From Eutypella sp. D-1 (Eukaryota > Ascomycota > Sordariomycetes > Xylariales > Diatrypaceae): a stretch of DNA of 64,000 nucleotides. A program made the position numbers and the translations under genes. The stretch is from assembly GCA_023313575.1 (NCBI GenBank), contig JAJTTP010000018.1, forward strand, positions 186,001 to 250,000, read 5' to 3'. Below are positions 46,865 through 58,169 of the stretch, piece by piece. Below the pieces are notes generated by a model, which was given only the letters and a program-made list of their open reading frames with translations, searched no databases and was not told the origin of the DNA. Within the stretch, counting starts at the first letter, position 1; the number at the start of each line of letters is the position of its first letter.

Positions 46865-47818
46865 TTAGTTGAAGGCGTCGAGCTGGTTCTCCGAGTCTGC
46901 ATTATTGAGGCGCCGCATGCTCTCCTTGTTGATGATAGCGGAAGGATGAAACCAGTTGAAGAGTATAGAGGCAAAGAGTATTGCTGTGCTGTCGAATATA
47001 TAGAGGTAAGCCTCCTTAGCCATGAGCTCGCCGTCTTCGCCCATGATATACTCAATAACTCGAAAGACGGACCGAATCATGATGAGGCCGCTGGAGATAT
47101 AGAGGACTACGAGGAGTTTCTTCCAAGGTGCTGTGATCTTGAGGCTGGCGGTGGTGGGATCGTTATAGATTCGGCGGTGGAAGACGACTGCAACGATAAC
47201 AAACATGCCAAAGAAGATGAGCTGGATAAAGAGGCCGATGATGATAACGATCTGACCCTTATCACTAGCCGACTTGGTGTCGGCTCCAGCGAGCATGCCG
47301 CCACCTGAGATAGTTAGCCGATGATTGACGGCACTCGAATGTGCCACTTACCTATTCCTTGAGCAGCAATAGAGGCAACATCGCCAAAGAGGAATATCTT
47401 AGTTAGCCAGTTCAACCTAACCATGGAGAACTTTTCGGCCTTAAGGAGCCTAATGAGGCGTCCAAGAACCATGTAGATGGAGGCGGCGTAGAAAGGGGGG
47501 CCGAGCAGCAGGAAAAGAGCCTGGATAAGGTAAGGCCCCTCTGTCCATTCTCCCGAGGGCTCTGAAGCGTTGATGGCTCTGCCTGTGTACCCAATAATCT
47601 CCACTGCGTGATTAACTCGTTAGTTTATTGATTGGCTGTTTACGGGGGAGGGAGGCATTTGTACCGATAGAACCGACAACGAATGGGATGAAATACCAAG
47701 ATCTGAGTCTTAGGACCTGATATGTGTGGTAGATACCCGAGAGGGAAAAAGCAACAATGAAAATGACCGCCGCCGCCATGGACGGGTCATAGTGATAACG
47801 GGTATTGTTTTCTGCCAT
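46865..47818 (-). CDS. RTA1-like seven-transmembrane protein
   Basis: Three exons, 47665-47818, 47352-47603 and 46865-47304, encode 281 aa; the introns of 61 and 47 bp are GT-AG and both are phase 1. The protein has about seven membrane spans with RTA1-family marks: YHYDPSMAAAVIF near the N-terminus, EIIGYTGRAI at the third span, QALFLLLGPPFYAASIYM, FLFGDVASIAAQGIGGG, and FRVIEYIMGEDGELMAKEAYLYIFDS before the last span. Members such as yeast RTA1, RSB1 and RTM1 confer tolerance to 7-aminocholesterol or long-chain bases and act at the plasma membrane; whether they are transporters or sensors is unsettled. Downstream neighbours include a sterol-regulator-like Zn2Cys6 protein. The start is the first ATG in frame with the family N-terminus. 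Confidence 0.94.
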
Positions 47819-49366
47819 TGCTGGTATTTGCTGGTATTTGCTGGTGATTCGGTTGTGCGATTGGTAAGGCCGATATTGATCAGCGGCAAGGTAAAGTTGA
47901 ATAGAGTGTCTTGCCTTTCGTCTTCCAGCTTAAGACATGCATGATTATATGTAAAGTTTGCATGTGCTTTGAGAATACCGCAGCAATGCGAGGGAAAAGC
48001 GAGAACGAGCATAATTGGCGTCGCTCTGTTACGTCAACGTGATTTGGAAGATAAGCCTCCTGGAACAGGGCGCAAGCGGAGTCTTCGCCGTGTCCGTTTG
48101 TGAGTTTCGTGTTTCTATTTCGTTTCTTGGCTTGTTACAATTGTCAGGAAGGGGAAACTACAGCTAAGCCTTGAAAACGAAGTCATCTCGTTATCGGATT
48201 TGTACGTGATTCGAAATGCTAAAGAACGTTAAATGGTCAAGGGTCATCAAGGACAAGGATGCATGATGTACAGAGCTTACACAGCCCCAATGAAGCTCAT
48301 CGTTGTCGCATCTACACATGATTGGTTAGACAACCGGATCTGCTGGGAGTGCCGGGCGAGTCTGGGAGATTCAACCGCGCCATCGATATGGCTTCACCTT
48401 GTCAAGTAAATATTCTAGAATAATAGAAATCCAAGTTTCTACAGAGCCTAATACTAATCGTGAGAGCTTGAAGATAACATCTTGGAGGGTTGTTAACTTA
48501 TTAACGCATCGCGGCAGTTGTCCTTCATACGTCTAAAACGTTAAACATAAAATCTCGGGGACGCGGCGGACAGCGTGTTTACCTGCGGTCCGTGCCTGAT
48601 ACCAAGTACGGTACCACGTGGTGGTGGTTAAGACCTATCCTAGCCGCTATGCCATACTAGCAGGTTAACACTTCTGGGTATTTAACCGATCAGAGAGGTT
48701 TGGCTGTACGTGGCAGCCGGGAAGAGTAGGGGCGAGGAACTTAATAATTACGTCGTTAAGATAACGAAATTTGGCAGAGCGCCGCTAAGGCGAGGGTAGG
48801 TGTGGACTGCTAGCGCTATGTGGAGGATTTCCATTTTGTACGCGAAACTTCCTAATTGGAGGCCGAGTTATATCACTATATAGCGATTGTATATCGAAAG
48901 GGTTGGAAGCCTTTGTGCGCGGCCCCGTGCGAGAAGTATATATGACAGGCTCTACCAGACCTTTATTTAATAGATACACACCCGCTCGCAAAAACGATCA
49001 TCATCATGTTCTAAGCCCTAAGCCCTTGCCACACGTTGGATCGCCTCGCGGTATCGCAGTGCGGTCTATGCTCATAGATGAGGCAGCGACGCTTCTTGTA
49101 ATAGCTAGAAACAAGCCGTCGGCCTCGAAGGAGGTAGGACTGGGTGCTTTATTGCAAGAGCTACGATACCTCCCACTGGCGATCTCGTAAGCTGGTGGGT
49201 AGATGCGGCGGATGTCAATGTCAGCCGAGAAGTACCTAGCTCTTCTCAGACAAGGCCAGACTTGGTGGGAAGTGCTTGAGATGAGCGACACGGACCGAAA
49301 TCGACGGCCCGAGGTATCGAATAGTGTGCCTGATTTGAGGGGTTGATTTGCTTGCTTCTTCCACAG
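47819..49366. other. 1.5-kb intergenic region
   Basis: Holds the RTA1-like promoter and the 3' flank of the Zn2Cys6 gene. Minus-strand frames of 68 and 95 codons (48785-48991, 49004-49291) have no recognisable domain; they could be remnants of a decayed gene but are not called. Confidence 0.45.
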
Positions 49367-50888
49367 TCATGTCCTGGTCGACTGAGCAGGGTCAGTAACC
49401 ACCACGACTTGCTTTGGCCATTCTAACAACTTTTCCCAGTGACTACCCTCCAAAGAGTTGCAAACACACTTCAATATAGACTCTGCCCAACTTTCCAATG
49501 CCCAACAGCTTGCCTCTGCCATTCGTAGTATAGTGCAGTAAAATGCCAAGACGACCAAGGCTGCTGGGTGACGTTGGCGGAGTGACGCCATGTATTCAGT
49601 TCCCACTATGACCGGCCAAATGAAAGACGCTCGTAATGGAGCTGTTGATGTGGGCGAAGGTTTGGCAATGGCTTGCTTAATACAGTTGCGAATTGACGTG
49701 ATTGCTTGTTGAATCCCAGAGGAGTTGTCACTAGCATCGCTCCCAGAGGACTCGGTCTCTCCTAATGAAAAACCCAGTCGCTCAACACGGATGTCGAGGA
49801 GCTTTAAGTCGGAATCTTTGCTGATTAGCTTTTCATCCTCTATCTGAATGAACAACGTTGCGAGTGGCCCCGTCCTAATCTCATGATCCGATGCACGGAG
49901 AATCATGCTCATTCCTCTGACAAGGCTGAAGACATCAAGAATGCTGTCAATGGGGTCCAAGGAGCCATTATATTTATCATAACTTGGAAAACTCGCAAAT
50001 GAGCTGATTGTCAATATCATGGATGTTGCATAGAGCACATGACAGTTTTCGGAAATAACGGCGCTCGCGAGTGTTGTTCGTAAACCCTCTATAGCACTGT
50101 TCTGATGTTGAGATGCTTTAAAAAGAAACGCATGCCGGTGGTCTCGATGTAAATATGCGAGATGATAACCAGCGAACGCTAGAAGCTGATGCAAGAGAAA
50201 TTGGTGTTGAAGGGCCAGGCGCGGCAAGTCATACTGCAGCACTTTTTGAACGGCAGCATCATTTGAGAGTGTGCGATAGGACATGCTGGTGTAGTGGTGC
50301 ATCAGTTCCATGTCGGAGACCCAGCTGACTCTTTCTCCGAGTTTGATATTTGAAAAGAGTTTTGCAAAGAAGACAAATGGATCGTCATGGTTATGAGGAC
50401 ACCCGTCTTCCTGCTCGCTGCTTGGAGTGGGAAGCCCAAGACTGAGACTAGAGCAGCGCTCTCCAGGTGAAGAGTGACATTTAGGTGAGCCACTGCTGTC
50501 AGAGCTTAAGTCTGCTAGGGTAAGTGAGCGCTAAAACGAATATTAGCGTAAAGTAAAGCGGATGTATGTTCAAAAAGATGACTCGCCTTGGCAGCCCCAG
50601 GCCTCTGTATAGACGACGATCGACGGATAGAAGGCTGCTCGGCTGTTTGCACGCTACCGACATCAGGAAGCGAGCCACCAAGACTGCAACAAACCTTATG
50701 TCTGACACATGCTGAGCATGGTCGCTGCTCGTCGCACTGAGTGGTTGTCAGCGAGGCCCTCTGGGCAGCGATCCACCCAATCCAATCACTCGGTAAATCA
50801 ACCATGCTGGCTGGTGACGAACCTTGACTCTTCTCTTCTTGCATCGTAGGCACCCCGTACGGGACTTGCGGTAGCCCAGTCGCTTCAT
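49367..50888 (-). CDS. Zn2Cys6 transcription factor, UPC2-like
   Basis: Three exons, 50823-50888, 50587-50736 and 49367-50530, encode 459 aa. The first intron (86 bp, GTTCGT...CTCAG) splits the zinc cluster: GCLRCKKRRVK | CDEQRPCSACVRHKVCC, giving a canonical C13-x2-C16-x6-C23-x5-C29-x2-C32-x6-C39 binuclear cluster. The second intron (56 bp) fits only with a GC donor (AAG|GCGAGT...TTTTAG). The C-terminal region starting MELMHHYTSMSYRTLSND with LQHQFLLHQLLAFAGYHLAYL is typical of the UPC2/sterol-uptake-control-like group, whose C-terminal domain senses a ligand and whose cluster binds promoter DNA. Many such genes sit in biosynthetic clusters and regulate them. Its position beside an esterase, epoxide hydrolase, P450 and UbiA gene suggests a pathway regulator; this is inference. 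Confidence 0.9.
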
Positions 50889-52337
50889 TGCTAGGTGCTT
50901 TTTGCAGAATGATTCACCGCGGAGCGTATCAGTCAGTCGGAGGATAAACTAGTTCTTATCTGCCCAGTAAGAGCCCCGAGGTTTCGACGTGAACTCTTGT
51001 TTACCTACCAATCTAATTCCAAGCTTAGAAAGCCCATCTTCCGACAAAGCCTCTGAGCAAGAGATAAAGGGCTGGCCTAATTCAGGCCAATCAGAAGTGT
51101 ATCCGATAACGAGACCGGCGTGCGCGTCTCGCTCAGCCTCCGCCAAGCTCTGACCCTTCGAGACAAATCACATCTTAGGCGCAAGCCGTAACAGAGCTTG
51201 GCTACAGGATGCCACAATTAGCAATCAAACGATTTTAATAGATATCTAGTCGCGTCATTCTAACATTGGCGTCGCAAGACTGAGTTGCATGGTACATTCC
51301 ACTCAGGCATTCCATTGCTAGTGTTATATCGAACGGGGCACTGTTCGTCACGGCCTGATGGAGCGTCATTGGTTTGATTCGATGTGATTTGATTATATCC
51401 TACGCGGTAGTCATCTAAACGACTTATGCCCGGCTAGCGGGGTCCGGCGAGTAGCCGAAGTCTCGTGGATTAGTATTGATCCGAGTGTCCTACTTCGCCA
51501 ACGTCAAGGACGATGATCAGCTGTCCCTAAAAATCCCGCTTTTCTCTCCCCAACCACTATGCTTAAGCGGCCCAGCTCTCTCGGACTGTTAGGCCCTCCG
51601 ACGGTGTACCTACAGTAGTCCCCCCCCAATGCTCAGCCTTATCCGGTCAGGTCTCGATCCTGAAGTTGTCCAAGGATTTAAGTCCGTTTAATGAACTTGA
51701 TTGCCTTGGCGGCTGCTTTGCACTCGTTCGGCATCTTCCGGGGCTTGTTTCGTCCTTGGAGTCGTCCCAGTTGCTGGTCCCGGAGTTGGCGGTGTTGACG
51801 GCAGCTGCATGAACAGCGCACTGTGCTTCTTGCTGAGCCCTCCTTGCAGGCCAAGACATTGCGTGAGGGTCTGGGTGTATGTCTGAAGGATGTCCGGCCG
51901 CGTGTTTCGACTGGATAGTCTCTTTCCCACGACCTGATGGCCAATTTGTGAGACCATGTTCACGCAGGGTTTGAGCAGGTGAGGCTTCTTGGTTCTGTGG
52001 GTTATGCGTGCTTGTCGCTAACCCTCCCCTCACCAGCACGTTAGCGTAGGTAGCGACGGCGTCAGCTTAGCTCTGCTGGCTTGCGAGTTTCATGCCTCTG
52101 ATCGTTTTCATCGTTGCTTTACCGATCTCCATGATCTCCGTGGCCTCCTTTGCAGCCGCTTTTGCGTCTATCGCAATCTCTGAACTGCGCTGGACTTCTT
52201 CTATCGTTTGTTTCGTTGAGGTTGTTGCTTTTGAGACTGTTTGATGTATTGCGCATGCCAGGTTCGCAGATAAACATGTCGACGTGAGTAGGGAGAAACA
52301 TATTTCATATTTGAACAAACGTCTTAAGTATTAACCC
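50889..52337. other. 1.4-kb intergenic region with unassigned minus-strand frames
   Basis: A minus-strand frame at 52067-52318 (83 codons) starts 20 bp after the esterase stop, has a short hydrophobic leader (FSLLTSTCLSANLACA) and then an Ala/Glu/Lys helix-prone segment; it could be the start of a small spliced gene continuing into 51647-52039, but I could not find a convincing junction. A frame at 50949-51146 (-) is also unassigned. The right-hand part may carry the Zn2Cys6 promoter (near 50900-51250). Confidence 0.4.
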
Positions 52338-54317
52338 CTACAGTGTCATACCAAGAACGCTCCCGACAAGTCTCTGCGTGGCAGTTGTTATAGAATAGAG
52401 ATCCTTGTCTAAAATTTCAAGCTTCTTCCTCTTTGCCATCCATTTCTCACCACTAGACCAACTCTCTGCGCGCACCGATCGGTCGGCACAAAACGTTGTG
52501 ATGTCATCAACATTTACGCGCTGGTCGGTCTCTTGGCAATCCTCAACCACAAATTGAATCCACCTATCCTGTATTTCGAAACTGAGATCAATGTTGGACT
52601 TGCGATACTCGATAGCCTCGGCATTAATTGAGGGTTCATCAACGTTAGCTTCTACATGAGCTTGGTCGGGGTCGGCATAACCTTGCAAAATCCCTTGGTC
52701 AGCCTTCTCCAGCGCGTCGTGAAAATTGCCAAAGGCATAGACCAACTCAATGCCGTGGTGCGCAATTCCCCGCAGGGGCCCGAGGAAGGGATTGCCGATT
52801 TCGAAATGGTCATAGTGTACACCCACACGTTTGGGGTCCTGGCCATGGAGGAGAGCTTGCTTCCCACGGTGAGCCTTGAAAAATTCGTATCCGCGATATA
52901 CTTTGTGCATCATGGTGCTATCAGATATGAACTGGGAGAACGCCTCAAACAGCTCCTCATCAGATGATGTAGGCAGGATACCGTATACTTGAAGAACCTC
53001 CTCAGCTGCTGCCTCTGAGAGGTAACTAGAGTTGAGAAGAGAATGGAATCTGGTGTAATCCCAGTTGGCCATCAGGGCAAAGCCTCTGAACTCCTCGTCT
53101 GCTGCACTCATCATGAGTTGAACCTTTTCGTCAGAAGGCCTGGCTTCATCGTCCAGTCCGTCGTGCCCAAGGTGGATGGAAACACCACAGCCCAAGTTGC
53201 TCTTGCGTATGGTTAGTTCGTCGATGACCAGTGTAAAAAGCTTCCAGTGAAGCTCCGAGACACTGTCAAGCAGATCCTTGGTAGGTATTCTTCTCAACAT
53301 GTCGAGTCGATCAACTGGGTTATCAGCTTCGACTGACCACAATTGGCATAGGTCCTCCCAGCGCTGGTCAGCTTTTTCCAGCGATGTCAAATCGAGACCC
53401 CCAACCGGCCCTGAGAGCACACCAGCCTTGCGGAATAGCGGTCTCTCCGTGCCTAATTCCACCCCGAGAAGGTGAAGATAACATGAAATCCCACCAGCGG
53501 AATGACCCATGATTGTAATTTTGGTGTTATCTCCTCCAAACGCAGCAATGTTGCGCTTTACCCAGATTAAAGCAAGTTTCTGATCGTAGAGACCAAAGTT
53601 TACGCCCTTAAGAGGGGTATCGCTGCCTTGAGTAGCGATCACGTCAGATGAACCGCCGAAGCCAAATATTCCCAGGCGATAATTGATGGACACGGCAATA
53701 AAGGGGGTTTTATTGGAAAGGGAACGAAGAACAAGCCGGGCGGGATCTACGCACAGACTCGTGGTTAGCGGATACCTCATCCAAATTAACTCGCAATGTT
53801 ATGTTAAACACATACCCCATAGTGGATCCGTTCCTGCGCCATCTATGAAGCCACCACCATGAATCCAAACAAGGACAGGCAGCTGAGTCGTCTCGATATC
53901 GTGCTTTGCGAGTGCTTCCTTACTTGGACGCACGACGAAAAGGTTCAAACACTCGAACTCATCTTGGCGGACGTCCGGAAACGGTAAGTATGATTGAAAC
54001 ATCCGTGTGTCGCCTCCCTGCGCAGGACATCGTGGACTATGGAATGATCAGCTCTACAAGTGTTGCAACGATAATTACCCGCGTAGGATGAAGGTTTACC
54101 CGTTCTCCGTAGCGTCAAATATATCACGCGGTAAACGATCCCTCAGGCGAGAGTGTTCCCATCTTCCCGGAATATGAGCATAAGGTATGCCACGAAACTC
54201 CTCGATATCATCTGAAATGACTGATCGCTTGCCGAAAACGGTTTGGATGTGGCTGGGGGCCGAGGATATGGGCAACTTCACGATGGGAGCCCCTTCTGGC
54301 TTGAATTTTGGTGACAT
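52338..54317 (-). CDS. Type-B carboxylesterase (cholinesterase-like)
   Basis: Three exons, 54100-54317, 53816-54036 and 52338-53746, encode 615 aa. Introns of 63 and 69 bp are GT-AG and restore FDATENG|PRCPAQGGD and DPLWG|DPARLVL. Landmarks of the family are EFRGIPYAHIPGRWEHS, ECLNLFVVRPSKE, the oxyanion motif WIHGGGFIDGAG, AVSINYRLGIFGF, DQKLALIWVKRNIAAFGGD and the nucleophile elbow GHSAGG (Ser229). There is no signal peptide, so it is probably intracellular, unlike the other esterase in this window. It is somewhat long for the family and its C-terminal third diverges. It shares an 877-bp divergent intergenic region with the epoxide hydrolase, so co-regulation is plausible; a role in hydrolysing an ester intermediate is inferred only from context. 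Confidence 0.92.
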
Positions 54318-55194
54318 GGCAATGGACTACGGTAATGGTATAGAACTTGTGACAGAGTAGCTATGGAAGATACGCAAGTCGCACTGAATACTGAATATGG
54401 CTCGAGAATAATAGATTAAAAAGGGATGATCTATCTGATATCTAGATAGGCGCCAAGTGTCGGGTACGGCAGTCGTGTGCCGTTGAGGCCCAAGCACTGT
54501 TAACTTTCCGTTCACTTGTGGAGTGCTCGAGACCAACCTTGTTTCGCTTAACATCGGCATTCAAGACGGTAAATGTAGGTACCCATAAGTAGTAGATATC
54601 TTGCGATTGTTGACTGGCCTCGGGATCTAGCAAGACCCCAGGACTCCGGCTACCTCAATTTGAGCCTTGCTCCGTGAGATGACTCACGTGTGATGTGTTG
54701 CAAGCGAATGTCACTCTGTAATTGGTCGAACAGAGCCCCTTTTTTCCTCAACCTGGTACAGTAGCTGCTTAATACGCGTATGACTCATATTCAAGTGTGG
54801 AGTTTGGCGATCAACCCCTCATGTTTCTGGCAACCATATGCCTACCTAGGTATGCGTGACAGAAGTACAGGTTGCAAGTGATTACCACGTGGTAGAGTCA
54901 CTGTCAGATACCAGACAACTGCAATCTGATAGGTGGTATAACACGAGAGGCCGAGTATCTCTAGCTATGCCCGTGGAAGTCCAAGCTCAAACTATCAATG
55001 CGGTGGAAAGAATCAGCCGAGTCTGTCGATTTTCATCCTCACTACTCAATCTTTAAATCTGAAGCTCGCCAGCCCGAGGATGATTCTCTAAATTTATCAA
55101 CCTTGCCAATTTCTGCTGTTCATTAACAACCACGAATTTTGCCCTGCAACTTCCTAGTCTTCTCACCTCACCGACTCATAATCTTGTAAACACG
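54318..55194. promoter_or_regulatory. Divergent promoter region (esterase / epoxide hydrolase)
   Basis: 877 bases between two divergently transcribed cluster genes. The short frames present are not coding. No specific operator can be assigned by eye. If the neighbouring Zn2Cys6 protein regulates the group, this is where its sites would be expected. Confidence 0.5.
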
Positions 55195-56568
55195 ATGCCA
55201 TACACAGTTCCCGAAACCGCTAAGCCTTTTACTCTTCACATCTCCGATGAGGACTATTCTAAATTCCGTACGCTTCTTAAGCTCTCCCCGGTAGGACCCA
55301 CGACCTGGGAGAATCAACACCAAGATGGACGCTACGGGGCCTCACATCAGTGGCTTATCTCAACAAAGAACTACTGGTTGAATAAATTTGACTGGGGTGC
55401 CCAAGAAGCCCGCATCAACTCGTTTCCTAACTATAAGATTAGAATTAACGATGACGCTGGTAGGGAAGGCGTTGACCTTCATTTTGTTGGGTTGTTTTCA
55501 CAGAAGGATGATGCAATTCCTATCGTGTTACTTCACGGTTGGCCAGGTAGCTTCCTTGAGTTTTTGCCCACGTTGGAACTTCTCCAAAAGAAGTATGACC
55601 CCGCCTCATTGCCTTATCATGTTATTGTCCCCTCGCTTCCAGGATATATCTTTAGCTCGGGGCCAAGTCAAACCGAGGCCTGGAAAAGCGAAGATGCAGC
55701 ACGGGTCATCAACAAAGCAATAACTTCTCTCGGTTTCAAACGGTATGCCGTACAAGGAGGCGATGTTGGTTGCCTAATTGCTTCGACGCTTGCCACAACA
55801 TATGAATCGGTTTCAGCGATTCATCGTAAGCGCAACTATTTATCAGACGTTACTATCTTTATAGATTCTAATAGCTTCTAGTGAATCTCTTACCAAGCCT
55901 GGACAAGGTAACGGCCGATGATCCATCGCTTTCTACCGGCGAAAAAGCGGCCATCGAGCGTGCAGAACAGCGGTTTCTGACCCCTACAACAGGGGCCGCT
56001 GTGCTGCAAAGCACAAAGCCTGCTACAATTGCGGCAATGGTTTCGTCCAGCCCCCTCGCTCTGCTGGCGTGGTATGTTTCAAGTTTGCAACTCGCGGGGC
56101 AATGTTTCTGATGCTTGAGTAGGGTTGGCGAGAAATTCCTCGAATGGCCCGACGACCCAGTACGCATTGACGATATTTTAACTAATGTTTTGCTCTATTG
56201 GTTTACCGAGACGATGCCACGATGTATCTATACATATCGGGGGACCTTTATTAATGGGCACCAGTACTCGTTTCCACCCTTCAAGCAGCCATTCGGCTAC
56301 TCCTGGTTTATGCGGGAGCTTGTCCCTGCCCCAAAGAAAATAGCTGAGAAGAAAGGGAATCTAGTCTTTTATCGACAGCACGAGAAGGTGAAATTTTATC
56401 CAGACTTTTCACACACATGAGCTGAACTAACATCTGCTCTAGGGAGGGCACTTTGCAGCTCTGGAGCGACCTATTGAGTTTCTTCAGGATATTGAAGATT
56501 TTCTTACGGTCGCTTGGACTCGCAATAATCGAGAGTCTCATGTCACAGGGAATCTTGACTCGGCATAA
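55195..56568 (+). CDS. Epoxide hydrolase (microsomal-type, EHN plus alpha/beta hydrolase)
   Basis: Four exons, 55195-55825, 55882-56071, 56123-56387 and 56443-56568, encode 403 aa; introns of 56, 51 and 55 bp are GT-AG. The N-terminal EHN domain (about 10-105) contains PVGPTTWENQHQDGRYG, with motif-like WLNKFDW. The hydrolase core shows the oxyanion motif HGWPGS (114-119), the nucleophile in QGGDVG (Asp190), FTETMPRCIYTYRG with a lid tyrosine, and the catalytic His in GGHFAALERP (His365). This is the microsomal epoxide hydrolase family, which opens epoxides to vicinal diols through a covalent ester on the Asp. The usual GGDWG is GGDVG here. There is no evident N-terminal anchor. Context (P450, UbiA enzyme, esterase) suggests that the epoxide of a pathway intermediate is the substrate. 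Confidence 0.93.
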
Positions 56569-58169
56569 TCAGGGTTCGTATACGTTTCAATATCAAGATG
56601 AAGCTCGCGATAGATAGCGTGTTTTGTAACCAAGCAGCAGGCCTCCCGCCTAATGCGTCCCCTCTACGTTTGACTTAATAACCCATGGTGGCATAATGTG
56701 GAACCTGGCTGCAATGAGGGGAAAATGCTCATGACTGCCCAAGCCACTCCTAAGTCCGATGTACTAGGCGTCGCTGCTGCCACGAAGATTTCTATGACAC
56801 TGAACTATCTTGCTTCAATCTCTACGATATGCTCCACGTATAAATGTACCATACTCACATTATTGGGGGTGATCTCTAACAATATGCTAGACTCTACTGC
56901 CATGCATCAAGCCTGATGGACCAAACTTGGGTATACACCGATTTGAAGCTGAAAGGCATAACGAGATAAGTCCTGCATGCCCGCCCAGTTGGCGACCCCT
57001 GAATAGTAGCCCCACTTGAGGAGGTTTCACTGATTGTAACTTATCTGGTTGACATGATGAGGGCTTTTGTTAGCCTAATATCTTGTATTATTTCGTTCAA
57101 GAGATTTCAAAAACGGAACACCCCGGTTTAATTATCATTATTGTATTTATTGCATCATAGTCAGGGCTTGAAGATGCGGCAGGGTAAGTAGAACATCGAA
57201 TGGTATACCAATGCGCGCTTAGCAACTATATAAGATTGGGGTTTTTTTAAAAATTGAATGCGGTCTTGTTACGTCTATATCACGGTTGGGAAAAGGACCA
57301 GATACCCCCCTGGGGCTTGGCCCAGTGGCGTACCACTGGGCGCTCCACCGGGCCTGTATGTGGCGCTCCGGGCGGCCCTATAAATAGGGCTCCCAGCCAT
57401 CTAGTAGGGTAGTTATTCTTCTATTCTCCCTCTCCCAGAGGGCTCCCACAGGTCGCCCAGAACGGGCTCGGTTGAACGTGACAGTCTAATATAGACAGAA
57501 CATAATATGGTGGGTATTAAATCGTAGATTGGTAGAAAGAGTAAAGACGATCTCCTAGATACAGAATGGAGATGGCCATGACCTATATATACTCTGACGA
57601 TCCCCGGAGATAAGATTTATCTGATCGTCTATGTCCGATATTACCCCTTATAGAATAGTACCTTTTAAGTGAGGCTTAACCGACCGTGGCATTTATATAG
57701 TACGGTTGCAAACAGTGCTATTAAAATCTTAACAATATACCTAGGTAGGTAGTTAACATATTTTCCGCATCTCATTTCTACCCCTGATAAGACAGAATAA
57801 CAATGAATATCCATATATACCCTTGCTGCTTACTTGAGTAGTCAATTAAAGTTGCCGCTACATATCTAATAAAGCACCTTTAAACTTTATAGGTCTATCG
57901 AGGGTACTCGGAAAACAAGCTTTTCGTATAAAACAATGCCTTTTACCCAACAGTTCTTGTAAAATAAATTAACCCTAGTCCTCCTTTTGCTAAAGGTTTT
58001 GAATCGATGCTGCTACGATATAAGACTCGTAATCACGTAGTAAGAAGACACAGTGGGTGGTGTGATTAAGTCCTATTCGACTACTTATTATGTAGAATTT
58101 ATCACTCTTTCTTATACTTTATACAATAATATTTATTTTCTCTAGGTCTTTCCATAATAGCCTTTAAAA
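56569..58169. other. AT-rich intergenic region carrying a solo LTR
   Basis: 1.6 kb without a supportable gene. Apart from the GC-rich LTR it is strongly AT-rich, especially 57490-58160, consistent with decayed or RIP-affected transposon-flanking DNA, though no coding remnant is readable. Confidence 0.55.
57267..57483. mobile_element. Solo LTR of a retrotransposon
   Basis: A 217-bp GC-rich block in AT-rich DNA starts TGTTACG and ends CGTGACA, i.e. TG...CA ends with a 6/7 terminal inverted match. It is flanked by GTCT on both sides (57263-57266 and 57484-57487), a likely target-site duplication. Inside are a perfect hairpin at 57320-57341 (GCCCAGTGG-CGTA-CCACTGGGC), a second at 57375-57390 enclosing a TATAAA box, and a duplicated GGCGCTCC. 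Neither a primer-binding site nor a second LTR copy is seen, so it is best read as a solo LTR left by recombination. The orientation suggested by the TATA box is +. Confidence 0.75.

Noticed and set aside
48785..49291. Minus-strand frames of 68 and 95 codons as a gene fragment
   Set aside because: Composition looks vaguely protein-like, but there is no domain, start context or splice junction linking them.
50515..50853. 112-codon frame with half a zinc cluster as the start of the Zn2Cys6 gene
   Set aside because: It lacks the first three cysteines; an upstream exon at 50823-50888 supplies CLRCKKRRVK and completes the cluster.
56573..56586. TTCGTATACGTT as a UPC2-type sterol element (TCGTATA)
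   Set aside because: It is a single copy lying just after the epoxide hydrolase stop codon and not in a promoter; chance occurrence is likely.
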